From Pseudeuparius sepicola (taxonomy: Eukaryota > Arthropoda > Insecta > Coleoptera > Anthribidae): a stretch of DNA of 64,000 nt. The DNA lies in assembly GCA_963920635.1 (NCBI GenBank), contig OY987298.1:145798257-145862256 (forward strand), written 5' to 3'. Every line of letters begins with the position of its first letter. The first letter of the stretch is position 1. The position numbers were made by a program, and so were the translations under genes. Positions 1 to 10,790 of the stretch are shown here, piece after piece. Below the pieces are notes generated by a model that saw nothing but the letters and a program-made list of their open reading frames with translations, made no database searches and had not been told where the DNA came from.

Positions 1-45
1 GAAGATGTCCGCCTTTCGCCGACCGTTGACCTTCGCCCTAGCCGC

Positions 46-245
46 GACCGAAAAACGACTAGACGACTCGTAAAAACGACTAGTCGTTTTTTTGGTCGCT
101 TAGACGTTTTTCCGAATCGTTTAGACGTTTTTCGGGTCGTCTAGTCGTTTTTCGAGTCGTTTATTCGTTTTCAGAGTAGTTTTTCGAGTCGTCTAGTAGT
201 TTTTCAGAGTCGTTTAGTCGTTTTTCAAGTCGTCTAATCGTTTTT
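46..245. repeat. Minisatellite, about 20-bp unit
   Basis: Roughly ten degenerate units built around GTCGTCTAGTCGTTTTTCGA, itself rich in the self-complementary GACTAGTC core. No reading frame crosses the array. The left part of the array may lie outside the window. Confidence 0.7.
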
Positions 246-300
246 TTCCCATAAGAAATACATGGAGAAATTGCGCTTGAACCGGCATAGCCTATTTACT

Positions 301-520
301 TCTGTGGGGTCAGATTTTAAATAAAAAAAATTCTAAATGGTTTTCGTAAAAATCGGGGTATAAAAAAATCGCGGCCGGCCCTGGATTTGTATTTTGAAAA
401 GGGCAGGAAGGTCAAAAGAAGCGGTTTCTAAAGGCCTTGCAAACAAAAAACAGTTTAGGCGATTATCTCAAAAAATGAAGATTTTACGAATTTGTACAGT
501 TTTAAAGTTGGTATAATAAC
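301..520. repeat. Dispersed repeat, one arm of the 41-kb foldback family
   Basis: The stretch from GTCAGATTTTAAATAAAAA through CCGGCCCTGGATTTG to GCGATTATCTCA closely matches 41637-41830, the right arm of the foldback element at 41052-41852. It is a single-arm copy without its partner. Confidence 0.65.
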
Positions 521-576
521 ATATTTATATTGTTAGAATCTGAAAAATGCGTGCAATTCAAAAATCCGCAATTATA

Positions 577-760
577 CAGGGTGTTCTGTTAAAAACGTAA
601 GTTTATATTCTTTTCATAAATTTGTGACGCTCATTTGTTTTATCTAGTAACAGATCATAGCGGTTCAGAAAAAACCTACAACATTCATTTAAGTAGTTTT
701 TTTCTAACTCGAAAAATAAAGGCTCCATAGGGGTGGGTCAAAATATACGGGAACATCCTG
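577..760. mobile_element. Short MITE with CAGGGTGTTC-type ends
   Basis: Starts CAGGGTGTTC and ends GAACATCCTG, with TA on each side (575-576 and 761-762). The end sequence matches the family found repeatedly in this window, for example at 37258 and 49960. It has no coding capacity. Confidence 0.5.
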
Positions 761-2422
761 TACTTTATTCAATAACGTTAATTAAATGAACTACAGTAAC
801 GGAACGCAGTAGATAAAGAAAATAGTTCAGGATTCTACGGAAAATTCTAAACACACCTGAAGAATGTAATTTTGAGCCATGAACAGTTGAAAATAGGCAT
901 TTTGACTACCTTGCACCGTTGTAGAGACAAAACTAGTTGAGATAGAACAAAATGTCTTTACTTTTCAAGAGCTATCCGGTGGTGTAACGGATGATTGGTA
1001 CCAAAGTACCAACTTTTGGTACTAATTTTGGCACCATGGTACCAATTGGTATCACTCCTATTAGGTACCCCTTAAAAATTTAATCCCTCAAGTGATCTTC
1101 ACTCTCGGGATTAAAAGACGCACTTTTAGTCCCTTAATTGGTACATAATATACTATTTTACTTACCTTTTTCATTTATTTTGCTAATTTCCCGACCATTT
1201 AGTCCCTTGTTGTTCATTTTATATACACCTTATCTTATTAAACAAAACAATGATAAAAACGTGTAAAACATGATAAAATTAAAGGTAAACACATAATAAA
1301 ATATAAAAGTATGACAGTCACAGACAAAAATACGACAAATTTAAAACTGTAATTTTGACAAATAACCTATCATTGTCAAATATATCAAAATATGTGAAAG
1401 CCTAGAGATCGAAAAATAATCGAAATTATCGAAAATTTTAAGTGGTTTGCACTTTTGGATGTTTGATTGATCGCCGAATTGGTCATTGAATTTTTGTAAA
1501 GATGGCCAAAAAAGATGGACCAGAACCAAAATTAGTACAACAGGCCATAGACATGGATAAAAATTTTGACCAAAGATTTTACCTGGGTCGAACAAAATGT
1601 CTTTCCGAGGAGATACAAGCACAAACGGAACCAACCTCAATTTTTTTTTAAATGGCACTCCTTTATTATTTTTTTATAAGTATGTTAAAAACAAAGCCCA
1701 ATCAAATTTTCTAGGGGCGTGACGTCATGCCCCCAAAAAGCCGGTTGCTTCAATTTTAGTGTTGTTAACAACAACCTGCCATTGTATCTGATTCCCACGT
1801 TTTTGAGCTGTTATGCATATATATTTCAAATTTTGAATGGACGACGCAAACAGCTAGCTGACTTTAAATAACGGAAATATCCATGGAATTGATATAAGTT
1901 CTAGTTGTCAATTGGATGGAAATATCGATCAAAATTATTATGACAATATTTATATAGTGTAACAACTTTTTTGTCCAATAAAAAAATGTGTCGTATCTTC
2001 ATGGAAAATCGGTCCCTACTACCATGAAATTTTACTAGATATGTCCTCCCATTTAATCATGCAAATTAGCAACGATGGGTAACATAACAACCACTTGATG
2101 TATTGCGAAAAAAACTAGGATTTTTAGTATTCTCTCCAAAAAGTCTTTTTTTTTTTTTTGTTAATGTATTATGAACTATGAACTGTTTATTGTTTTGGTT
2201 ATAATATGTTGAATATTCTATTGAAGGCAAATAATGGAAGAAAATTCCAGAATAGCTTTGAAACTTTTTAATTTCCCGATTACAAATCATGTGGTTTATT
2301 TTTCTCTGCCTTGCTGATTTCGGCAACTCTCCATATTTGTTATAAACAGTTTAACTTCAGTGTATGTGTACGCAGATAATAATTTTTACAAGAAAAGGCT
2401 TTCTTTTATAATAGTATAATAG
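761..2422. other. AT-rich stretch without recognised genes
   Basis: No convincing coding exon. A cluster of GGTACC-like and ACCAATTGGT-like short palindromes sits at about 995-1066. The open frames here are AT-rich and low in complexity, as expected by chance. Confidence 0.5.
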
Positions 2423-2520
2423 GACCACCTCAGGACCTTAGACAAGACGCCTAACAGCGCCCGCGGCCCTGTTACCGACTGCCACATCGCACGACAGGCC
2501 AGTGGCGTAGCATGAAACGC
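2423..2520. repeat. GC-rich fragment, possible hAT end
   Basis: A GC-rich island in AT-rich DNA containing CAGTGGCGTAGC, a sequence typical of hAT transposon ends. No matching inverted end was found nearby, so this could be a solo fragment. Confidence 0.3.
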
Positions 2521-2786
2521 GTTCTTAGCCAATATCGCAAAAATGTTAAAAATGAAAAGGTAGTTAATTTTGACTTACATGTAATTTGAAATATTGGTAT
2601 TTACTTGCGGCGATTTCGAATCAATCAAAATAAAATAAATAATGCACGCCCATTGAAACCAACCCATATTTTACGAAACCATCACAATCAATTAAGAAAT
2701 TTTCAGTAAAAATGATTGCACGTTATTTACCTTAGTCCGATAACTATGTTATTTACAAACAAAACAATACACTTTAACTTACTAAA

Positions 2787-2819
2787 AGCACAGAATAACT
2801 AATTTAGTTATTCTGTGCT
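2787..2819. repeat. Perfect 16-bp-arm hairpin
   Basis: AGCACAGAATAACTAA is followed by one base and then its exact reverse complement. It lies downstream of Gadd45 on the minus strand, beyond the predicted poly(A) signal. Confidence 0.8.
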
Positions 2820-3205
2820 AAAAGGTAGAAGGAATTTGAAGTTATATTGAGAAAAAAATAAAGTTTTAGGGCATTTTTTCAAAGGTAGTTTCTTAAATAT
2901 TTACCTGTGAAACGACATCCCAGGCTCTGCTTTTCACTTCTGCTTTTGCAACCAAACGTTGAACAATTCACCATCGTAAGAGTATATTTTCTCCTTAATC
3001 ATAGTTACTTTTAATTCACGAAATTAACTCACAACATACTCACTTTGTCAAGGCAGGGTAAAAATGTTTCAAATTTTGTCCAATCACAAATGTACCGATT
3101 TAGACTTATCGTTTCTGAGGCAGAACGTTATCTTTTGTACGGATTCATTCAAGGTATCTAGTTTAAAAAAATTAAAACACTGCAATAATTCATCTAAAAT
3201 ACAAT

Positions 3206-3211
3206 TTTATT
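3206..3211 (-). promoter_or_regulatory. Candidate poly(A) signal of Gadd45
   Basis: AATAAA on the minus strand about 307 bases after the Gadd45 stop codon. It would give a 3' UTR of a little over 300 bases. No other canonical signal was noticed closer to the stop. Confidence 0.4.
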
Positions 3212-3517
3212 ATTTTGCATAACATGCTAACATGCATATATATCTTAATCCATAATACAAAATAACTCTTCAAATACCACACAATATTTCTTCTAATATT
3301 TCAAACAATCAGTCATCATCAACAACCCGTCGTAACTTTCTAAGGTAATCAACAATATTCAAATGAACTACCAAATACCATTTTGGCAATCGACCCTCAT
3401 CATTTCCGCCTCCCAGCCCGCCAAAAAGTCCCTTTGTACCTATTTCTCACAAAATTTTCGAAACCACAACTGTTATTCCTTCGTGTTTTTTCATGTCAAA
3501 ATCCATCGTCTTCTACT

Positions 3518-5869
3518 TCAAATGTGCAGTTCGATGACTGGTCTAGGAAATTCTTCTAGGGTATTTTCGTAGAATTCGGTGAGGGACTTTTCTGGTGGCG
3601 ACATTGGAAACATGTCTTCTTCCGTCGTTTTCAACGTGTTGTCTCTCGTTATTATTGCGCAGTCGCATTGGGTCTTTGATTTTTTGTCGAACATACCGCA
3701 GAATTCTGCCAGTTTTTCTGCACTGTCCACCTGAAACAATAGGGAACACACTGTTAGGAATATTATAAATTACACGGCACTTTATTTTAACTCTAATCAA
3801 AATTAACAATCAAAACACAAGAGCCGTAAAGTAGCGTATTCAAAAAAGGCAATAGGAAAGTTAGCGATTGAATATTTTTGCCAGTTTGAAGATTTTTTTT
3901 TAAAAAGCTATCGGAAAATTCAAGTTGGAAAGTCCCTGGTCTTGGTACATGCCTTTTAAATTGCAAGCAAGGTGAAAGTGCGGTATTGGCTGTATATAAA
4001 ATTCAATGTAGGACAACATTCAGGGCATATTTTGTTATCGTTGGTGGTTCTTCGAATAAACAGCTTTGTATTTACAGTATTCAAGATGATTAAGTGTTTT
4101 CAAATGCATCAACAATGCCATCGCATCTGATTACAAAGCGGTATAGTATTTACTACGATCAGATCGTTGATCTCAATCATTTTCCCATAAATATTTTTAA
4201 TTTATTTTGATTAGACGATAGGAAAATATTTAAATTTAACGTTCTCACTAGATGTTGCTTCCTCGTAAAAAAAACTTAAATAGGCAAAACCCGTCAATAC
4301 GAAGACATTATCATTTTGGAGGGAATTCCCACTACTTCAGACATCCGCCTGTAAAACATGGTGAAAGCCCATCACCCGCATTGCTATTCATTCTGATGTT
4401 ATTTATAAAAAGCTCATCGACAAATCCATGTACTACACACTGCAATTTAGGCAGACTTGGCAAATTATCACTGAGTCATTTTAATTGAAAAGAAAACTTC
4501 GTACCTATTAGAACATTGATCTTCAACCTTGTGAAAACAAAATAGCCGGCATGCGGCAGTCCTAGTCATCCGATATCTACGATTCGTCATGACATGCCGA
4601 ATGTGTTAATTTGATTTAGATAAGCATAACTAGTAAGATAATGAATGAGACAGGCTCGGAGACAGGTCTCGACCGGTTTGTTTAGCCAATAATTTTTTAA
4701 CGGCTCGTGTCTCGTGTCGCGCGGTTGAATGAGATTTCGCAATATGTAAATTATATTGTGATAGTTCTAAAATTACGTTTTGGGAAATATTAATTGCGAA
4801 ATTTGTTCATTTAATCGTTCAAAGCCAATCAATATTCCTGATCTAAAAAAGTTAAGTTCCCAATGACCAAAATATGCCTACCCCCTACCCCATTACTGTG
4901 TTCCTAGTTATGTTAGTTGTGTGCTCAACTATTACAACCGAAACATTGCATAGAAAATGAGTGTACTGACCTGTAGGACTGGCACGCAATTTTCGTAGCA
5001 AACTGCTTGGAGCAGGACAGCCCTGATGTGGGCTGCGGCGTCCTTGGCTGGAGCCAGGACGCAGATGACTACATCGGCTGGAGCCTTCTCCAGAAGCCTG
5101 ACTGCTGGAGTCAGACCTCCCACCAGCCGACCTTCTTCATGGGCAGCGTTGAGGGCCGACCTCAGCGTCCTGCCGACTTGACGTCTGCAAGAAAACAAAT
5201 AAGGACATTTAGTTTTGTTTCGGATCAGAAAATTGACACTTAATTTACAGGTATTATTTTTTCCTACCCTACACCCGACCCCAGAAGTGCATAACTGATT
5301 ATTTCGTAATTTGTGTTTTTCCGACCCTACACCTGACCCCAGAATTCATAACTGATTATTTTGTAATTTGTGTTTGCATTCAATTTTTGCATAATTTTGA
5401 AGAAGCAATTAATTGGTTCCGAGGAGATGAAAGTCCAAAAAGAATGTCTCAATATATCGGTTTTTATATTGTATTGTTTTACGGGTGTTATTGTTATACC
5501 TACCTAGTAGGCGGAATATTTGTTTTGTGACGTCTTGAACGCATTTCATTTAATTTACTTTATTACTATTCTACTACAAAATAATCTCGAGAATTTGTGT
5601 GCATTTAAATGAATTCGATTTCTCAATGAAACGTATCATGCATACAAAATAGACACATTCGGGTCATTGCCACATTCTTTGAGCACAATAATAATTATTA
5701 TTATTAAACCTCGGACTACTTTGAGACTTTCTTTCTTGTTTAAAAGTGAGTTGGATGTTGGATTTAAGCTCTTCCCTACAGATAGTTTCTCTTATTGTCA
5801 AGTTATTATGTTTTTCGCTTACCTGCTATTATTCCCCTTCTTCCCACTGATATCCTTGGCAACGCACAT
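3518..5869 (-). CDS. Gadd45: Growth arrest and DNA-damage-inducible protein GADD45
   Basis: Stress-induced adaptor of the L7Ae/L30e/Gadd45 fold. In animals this family binds MAPKKKs such as MTK1/MEKK4 to activate JNK and p38, and acts in nucleus and cytoplasm. Three coding exons: 5869-5823, 5184-4971 and 3730-3518, giving 157 residues, close to the usual 159-165. Splice phases fit: exon 1 ends two bases into an Arg codon, and exon 2 to exon 3 is phase 0 (PVLQ|VDSA). Landmarks are GRTLRSALNAA (helix 1), ADVVICVLAP (strand), HIRAVLLQAVCYEN (the most conserved family segment), AEFCG and CDCAIITRDN. The C-terminus, ending PRPVIELHI, mirrors the vertebrate tail. The acidic loop after the first strand is shorter than in vertebrates. 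The start is the only ATG after an in-frame TGA upstream and has A at -3. No damage is seen. Confidence 0.93.
5263..5376. repeat. Two-copy tandem duplication in Gadd45 intron 1
   Basis: Two adjacent units of about 57 bp (5263-5320 and 5321-5376), both containing CCCTACACC, GACCCCAGAA and CATAACTGATTATTT. They differ by a few substitutions and small indels, so this is a local duplication. Confidence 0.8.
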
Positions 5870-6047
5870 TTTAGTCGCTTGGCAACGCCTGTTCACGAGA
5901 GCAGCCAGCTTCAAATTCCGCAAAACAACTCACTGGAACTCGCGAACTATCCAAAATGTTTTAATGTTGTGTAATAGTAAACAATCCACACGCTTTCTCA
6001 GGCACCGAAATCAAGTAACCGTACTCAGCGAACGTCTATTGTTTCTG

Positions 6048-6195
6048 TGACGTCCGCGTCGACGCCGGCCGTTTTATACGCGGGGCGATCGCGGCGGGCC
6101 ATGCGCGTCCCCGGCCATAGAATTTTGTTCGAGGAATTCCCCTCGGTGGTTGGCGCTTTCCGCCAGCGGTCGGTCGATGTGTTTGGGTGACGTCA
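6048..6195 (-). promoter_or_regulatory. Gadd45 core promoter with TATA, kB-like and CRE sites
   Basis: Read on the minus strand, a perfect CRE TGACGTCA (6188-6195) is followed by GGGGAATTCC (6133-6142), which fits the NF-kB/Rel consensus GGGRNNYYCC. A TATAAAA box follows (6078-6072), with a TCA initiator about 30 bases downstream (A at 6048) overlapping another TGACGTC. The predicted 5' UTR is about 179 bases to the ATG at 5869. The region is GC-rich compared with its surroundings. The sites are seen in the sequence; their use is inferred. Confidence 0.6.
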
Positions 6196-6694
6196 AGCGA
6201 TGAATGCTGGATATACATACAGAGATGTAATTTGGAGAGGATTTTCTCTAAAACATTACCCAAATGATGTTAATCCAGCAATTATGAATTTTGGAACAGT
6301 GTTTGCTTCCATTATCTGTATTGTATTTCCGAAATATGTGTGGGCAACTACATAAAATAAACTCAACCTTAAAACCTAAAAAGTTATTATATTGTTTTTT
6401 TTAACGTATTTTATGAAAGATTAGTCCTATTGGAAGTAGAGAAAATTGTCTTAAAACTTCCGAAAATTGTTTTCTTTTATAAACTGAAAAAAAAAGTTAA
6501 TGCAATCAGTAAGAATCAGAATTTAGTCATGGAAACGTATAGCTACTCAAAAGCAACAAAAATTAACTTTTGATTCTAGAAAAACGCTTGTAGGTATTTG
6601 TATAAGTACCAAAAATAGATAGGTAGGTATTTTTTAATAAAAATCCTGGGTCTCTACCAATTTGTATTTATTTCATCGTTTTTTTTTTGTTGTA

Positions 6695-6735
6695 CAACGT
6701 ACGTTTCGGCGAAAAATTATGCCATCTTCAGGTAC
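6695..6735 (-). ncRNA. Hammerhead-ribozyme-like motif (Penelope-type)
   Basis: On the minus strand CTGAAGA is followed by a TGGC...GCC stem-loop and GAAACGTACG, matching the CUGANGA and GAAA core elements. Penelope-like retroelements are known to carry such motifs in their terminal repeats. The rest of such an element is not evident here, so this may be a solo terminal fragment. Confidence 0.45.
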
Positions 6736-7069
6736 AATACATTTTGACAGTTTATTTATTTTTTTGTTTTTCTCTTTCTTATACAAATATTAACATTATA
6801 TTTACAGTTAATAAAAAAGTACGACAGACATATTAAAATATAATTAATAGTATATTATACACCTAGGTTGAGAAGTGAGCCATTATTTAGCGAGCATTTT
6901 TATATCCTGAGGCGCGTAGCGTATTTTCACTTACATAAGTAAGCAGTAAGCATTTATTTTATCTAAGTCTAAACTAAATTAGCGTTTAGACGTCGGCGTC
7001 GGGTGCCTTACTTAAAGCTGATTTACTATTTTATGTAACTATTTTGATATTCAAGTTAGAACAGCTACA

Positions 7070-7285
7070 TACAGTGTGGATACAAATTGTGGAATATTTT
7101 TTATATTTCTTAAAATATTCGTCATATCAAAATCATGTTTTAATAAAAGTGTTAGGGGAAATAATTTCCCCTAACACCTTTAACATTAAAATATTTCCCC
7201 TAACACTTTTATTAAAACATGTTTTTGATATGACGAATATTTTAAGAAATATAAGCAATATTCCACAATTTGTATCCACACTGTA
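7070..7285. repeat. Long near-perfect palindrome with about 93-bp arms
   Basis: The left arm starts TACAGTGTGGATACAAATTG and is repeated inverted at the right end with only a few mismatches. The centre carries three copies of a TAGGGGAAAT-type motif in both orientations. The open frame through it is a by-product of the repeat. Confidence 0.85.
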
Positions 7286-7604
7286 TTCCATAATATTTTA
7301 TCTTTTATTCAAATGCAACTGACTCCGATTTCGTTATTCAAACAGCAATTTTTTGTTGTATGTTATATAACTATACAAAATTTCATGAAAAATACTTACA
7401 CTTTTTAGTTCGTTATAAAACGTGGCACCTACAGGATGTTCAGATTGATTATACGAAGTGTGCTTATGCACTCGTGGGATATATCGTCCAAGATTCCAAG
7501 GCATGCTATAATTTTTTTCGATGCGATTTTTTGGAGATTTCAACGCCTGCCAATATGAACCAATGAAATGATATGATTTTTGAAATATTAACCAATCAGG
7601 TGAT

Positions 7605-7646
7605 GATTTCAGCGATAATACCACTAGTGGTATTTTCGCTGAAATC
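7605..7646. repeat. Short near-perfect palindrome
   Basis: GATTTCAGCGATAATACCAC is followed by its near-exact inverted copy. The core ACCACTAGTGGT recurs as GTGGTATT in the larger palindrome just downstream. Confidence 0.75.
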
Positions 7647-7746
7647 CTACACTCTTAGTTACGTCCTAGTTACGCTAAACCAATAACATATTCAGAACCG
7701 GTGTCAAACTAACTATTTGCAGTTGTTAAATTCTCTTTTTAAATAC

Positions 7747-7917
7747 AACTCGTGGTATGCCTAATAATAGATAATACCTTTCCTTAATTTATCACTCATT
7801 ATAATCCCAATGCTAAGAAAATACCACTCCTGCTGCGCAGTCGTGGTATTTTCAGCTTTGGGATTATAATTCGTAAAATTAACGAAAGGTATTATCGATA
7901 ATAGGCAGACCACTTGT
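7747..7917. repeat. Imperfect palindrome sharing a GTGGTAT motif
   Basis: Arms of about 80 bp centred on CTGCTGCGCAG. Both arms carry GTGGTAT, AATAATAG and ATAATCCCA elements. It looks like a small foldback MITE. Confidence 0.65.
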
Positions 7918-7929
7918 TATATTACCCCT

Positions 7930-8202
7930 GAAAATGCTATAGGGATTTTTTTTACCGAAAATCTGGCTACGTAACTTTATTCAACATTCCCTGAAATCCT
8001 AATGTCCTAAGTTTTATCAATTTACATCGTCGACTAATTATCATTTCCCCAGGAGCTTATAAAGTTTGTTTTTTGTTTTATAATTGAATATTAGGAATGC
8101 TTTGGAAATAACTTATTCAAAACAACCCAAAAATGTCGCGTTAATAAAGGGAACGGCAAAGAACACCGTTTTATCTTTTTAAATAGGTAATGCTTAAATA
8201 TG
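7930..8202. repeat. Dispersed repeat unit, split from its partner by an insertion
   Basis: This stretch resembles 10385-10645: both contain GGAAAATCTGGC-type sequence, TTCCCTGAA or CTCCCTGAA, an AATAAAG/AAAGAAAACGG segment and TACTTAAATATG or TGCTTAAATATG. The two units were adjacent before the 8203-10341 element inserted at the end of this one. Confidence 0.5.
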
Positions 8203-8255
8203 TGGATGTGGGTGTTTTGGGATCGGTTTGAATTAAAAAACTACAGTTTTAAATT

Positions 8256-8294
8256 GCCGACGTTTCGCCAACTTATATTAGCATTATCAGGGCG
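8256..8294 (-). ncRNA. Hammerhead-like motif, core mutated
   Basis: Inverted partner of the motif at 10213-10252. On the minus strand the first core reads CTGATAA instead of CTGATGA, so an invariant G is lost and self-cleavage would be expected to fail. The GAAACGTCGGC segment is intact. Confidence 0.45.
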
Positions 8295-8529
8295 CTACAA
8301 AGGTGCAGAATACAGTTCACAACAGCAATCAAAAAATTAATAAATGAAATGATAACAATTGGTGCAGGTAGTTACATTAAAAAGCAGTTTCGTTGTTCAA
8401 TCTTAATACCAATAAACACATTAAAAGAGGATTAAAAACAACAGCTATATATAACATATTTGACTAGATTGGGACAATTCTTCACCTATAATTCTTCACC
8501 TAGAATTGTCCCAATCTAGTCAAATATTT

Positions 8530-10025
8530 TATACCGGCAGAAAGTTGGACACAAATGGAAAACTTTTTTATTATAAATTTCTCAGAAAATTTTATTCTTG
8601 ATAAAAGTTGGTGCATCATTTCAAACTCAAAACGCATATACCAAAATTTAAATATCTCTTTTTGGATACGAGGTTGATTCAAAAATGTCAAAATAGCTCA
8701 AGAGTAAAGTACCCTTATTTTTTAAAATACGGTAAAAAGTTACTTACAAAAGATGTTTGTCAGATTTAAAGTCACAGCCACCTAGTCAAAAAAAAAAAAG
8801 AAATTTAACTTTTTTGTATTTTTTTCGATCACCCTGTGTATTACAAAAAAAAAAACAAAATACCGCAAACGCAACTTATCATCGGATAACACATGAATTT
8901 GCTACTTAACTTTAATTTTGTTCGATTAGCAGCTAGAAATTTAAATTAATCGAAATCAGAGTTTAAAAATATTACATTTTTGTGTCCATTGAATAAAATA
9001 AGTAGTTTTTTTTTGGCAAATTTTAATAATAAGTAATTTAAATTAAAACAGTAACTAAAAATAAATTTTCCAAAAAAATTTTTCAACTCTGTTTGCCTTT
9101 GGGACAGAGGAATTTTAGGATTCTTAACAACGGAGAGGACAATATCCATTTCATTATCTTCGTTACCTGTTACATTTCTTCTATGTGGTACTTGACATTT
9201 ATTTTGCACTGAACTGAACTGCTTAAAACTCCTAAGAATTTTTGCCACAGTTGAGTAGTTGACGTTTTTGTCTGGATGTCGTTCATTGAAAATATCTGAT
9301 GTTTCTCAACAAGTATGATAATTATCACCGTGTATTGGCGTGTATTAAAACAATTTCAACATGTAAAATAATTCTTCGCCGACAATTATTGTTTTGAAAG
9401 CCAACTTTGCAAGAGTTATTATTGGCCATAGCATGGATTATCCTATTAATCTCGTATTTTGTTCGATAGGTACCTCTAAGCAAATTTATTTTTAGTTACT
9501 GTTTTCATTTAAATTACTTATTATTAAAATTTGTCAAAAAAACTACTTATTTTATTCAATGGACACAAAAATTTAATATTTTTACCCTCTGATTTAGATT
9601 AATTTAAATTTCTAGCTGCTAATCGAACAAAATTAAAGTTAAGTAGCAAATTCATGTGTAATCCCACGATAAGTTGCGCTTGCGGTATTTTGTTTTTTTT
9701 GTAATACACAGGGTGATCGAAAAAAATACAAAAAAGTTAAATTTCTTTTTTTTTACTAGGTGGCTGTGACTTTAAATCTGACATCCACTTTTGATTCCAA
9801 ACAACTTTTGTAAGTAACTTTTTACCGTATTTTAAAAAATAAGGGTACTTTACTCTTGAGCTATTTTTACATTATTGAATCTACCTCGTATCCAAAAAGA
9901 GATATTTAAATTTTGGTATGTGCGTCTTGAGTTTGAAATGATGCACCAACTTTTATCAAGAATAAAATTTTCTGAGAAATTAATAATAAAAAAGTTTTCC
10001 ATTTGTGTCCAACTTTCTGCCGGTC
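8530..10025. mobile_element. Large foldback nested in the Penelope-type insert
   Basis: Arms of about 540 bp (8530-9068 and 9482-10025), seen for example as GGCAGAAAGTTGGACACAAA on the left and its inverse on the right, flank a spacer of about 410 bases. Both arms contain an internal ATCACCCTGTGTAT block. The spacer carries a decayed helix-turn-helix coding fragment on the minus strand. Confidence 0.8.
9079..9329 (-). pseudogene. Helix-turn-helix transposase-type fragment
   Basis: About 80 codons read TSDIFNERHPDKNV, then YSTVAKILRSFKQF, then VPHRRNVTGNED and VLSVVKNPKIPLSQRQTEL. This is the N-terminal helix-turn-helix region seen in many insect transposon proteins (DUF4817-like or Tc-like). 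One in-frame TGA lies near the start and there is no catalytic domain. It forms the spacer of the 8530-10025 foldback, so it is either captured or the relic of the founding element. The family call is from memory of similar proteins. Confidence 0.5.
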
Positions 10026-10212
10026 ACTGTATATAGCTGTTGTTTTAATCCTTTTTTAATGTGTTGTGAAATGTACTTGAGAATGCCTAGTTTTATTAGT
10101 GTTAAGATTGAACAACGAAACTGCTTTTTAATGTAAGTACCTGCACTAATTGTTATCATTTCATTTATTAATTTTTTGATTGCTGTTGTGAACTGTATTC
10201 TGTACCTTTGTA

Positions 10213-10252
10213 GCGCCCTGATGATGCCAATATAAATTGGCGAAACGTCGGC
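10213..10252 (+). ncRNA. Hammerhead-ribozyme-like motif (Penelope-type)
   Basis: CTGATGA is followed by a GCCAAT-ATAA-ATTGGC hairpin and then GAAACGTCGGC. This is the arrangement of a hammerhead catalytic core with stem II, with one extra base before the stem. It sits in the right terminal arm of the 8203-10341 insert. Confidence 0.5.
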
Positions 10253-10510
10253 AATTTAAAACTGTAGTTTTTTAATTCAAACCGATCCCAAAGCACCCAC
10301 AATCACAAATTCCATTTGGATCGAAGCCATATTCTAAAAAAAATGCTTAAATATGCCAAGTATGATATTTTCGATGCGATATTGTGAAAAATGCTTTTTT
10401 TATGGAAAATCTGGCAACTTAGATTTAATCAGAACTCCCTGAAGCCCAAATATCCCAACTACCATTTATATTTATACAAGACGTTGTTTTTTTTTATTAA
10501 TTTTCAATTA

Positions 10511-10790
10511 TTATTTTCAGGAGTTTCGAAATATTTGAAAATCGTGTAAAATCAATCGAAACATTCCAAAAACGTCCCACTAATAAAGAAAACGGAAACA
10601 AACATCATTCTACCGCTTTAAAATAATACTTAAATATGACATATTTTATTCTTCATATATCACAGAAAATATTATGCCATATTTAAGTAATTATTATTTT
10701 AAAACGGAGGGATGATGTTTGTTTCCGTTTTCTTTATTAGTGGGACATTTTTGAAATGTTTCGATTGTGTTTACACGATTTTGAAATATT
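10511..10790. repeat. Palindromic MITE, about 115-bp arms
   Basis: GAAATATTTGAAAATCGTGT, CATTCCAAAAACGTCCCACT and AAAGAAAACGGAAACAAACA recur inverted after a short AT-rich loop around 10640-10675. The element continues the 10385 repeat unit. Confidence 0.75.

Larger units (their letters stand above)
8203..10341. mobile_element. Penelope-type inverted insertion with 14-bp target duplication
   Basis: AATGCTTAAATATG occurs at 8189-8202 and again at 10342-10355 and flanks the insert exactly. The outer about 300 bases on each side are inverted copies of one terminal sequence, with GCCGACGTTTCGCC on the left and GGCGAAACGTCGGC on the right. The cores resemble the hammerhead-bearing terminal repeats of Penelope-like elements. 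No reverse transcriptase remains; the middle is filled by a separate foldback (8530-10025). Confidence 0.65.

Noticed and set aside
3363..3572. Plus-strand open frame over Gadd45 exon 3
   Set aside because: Antisense shadow of a well supported coding exon.
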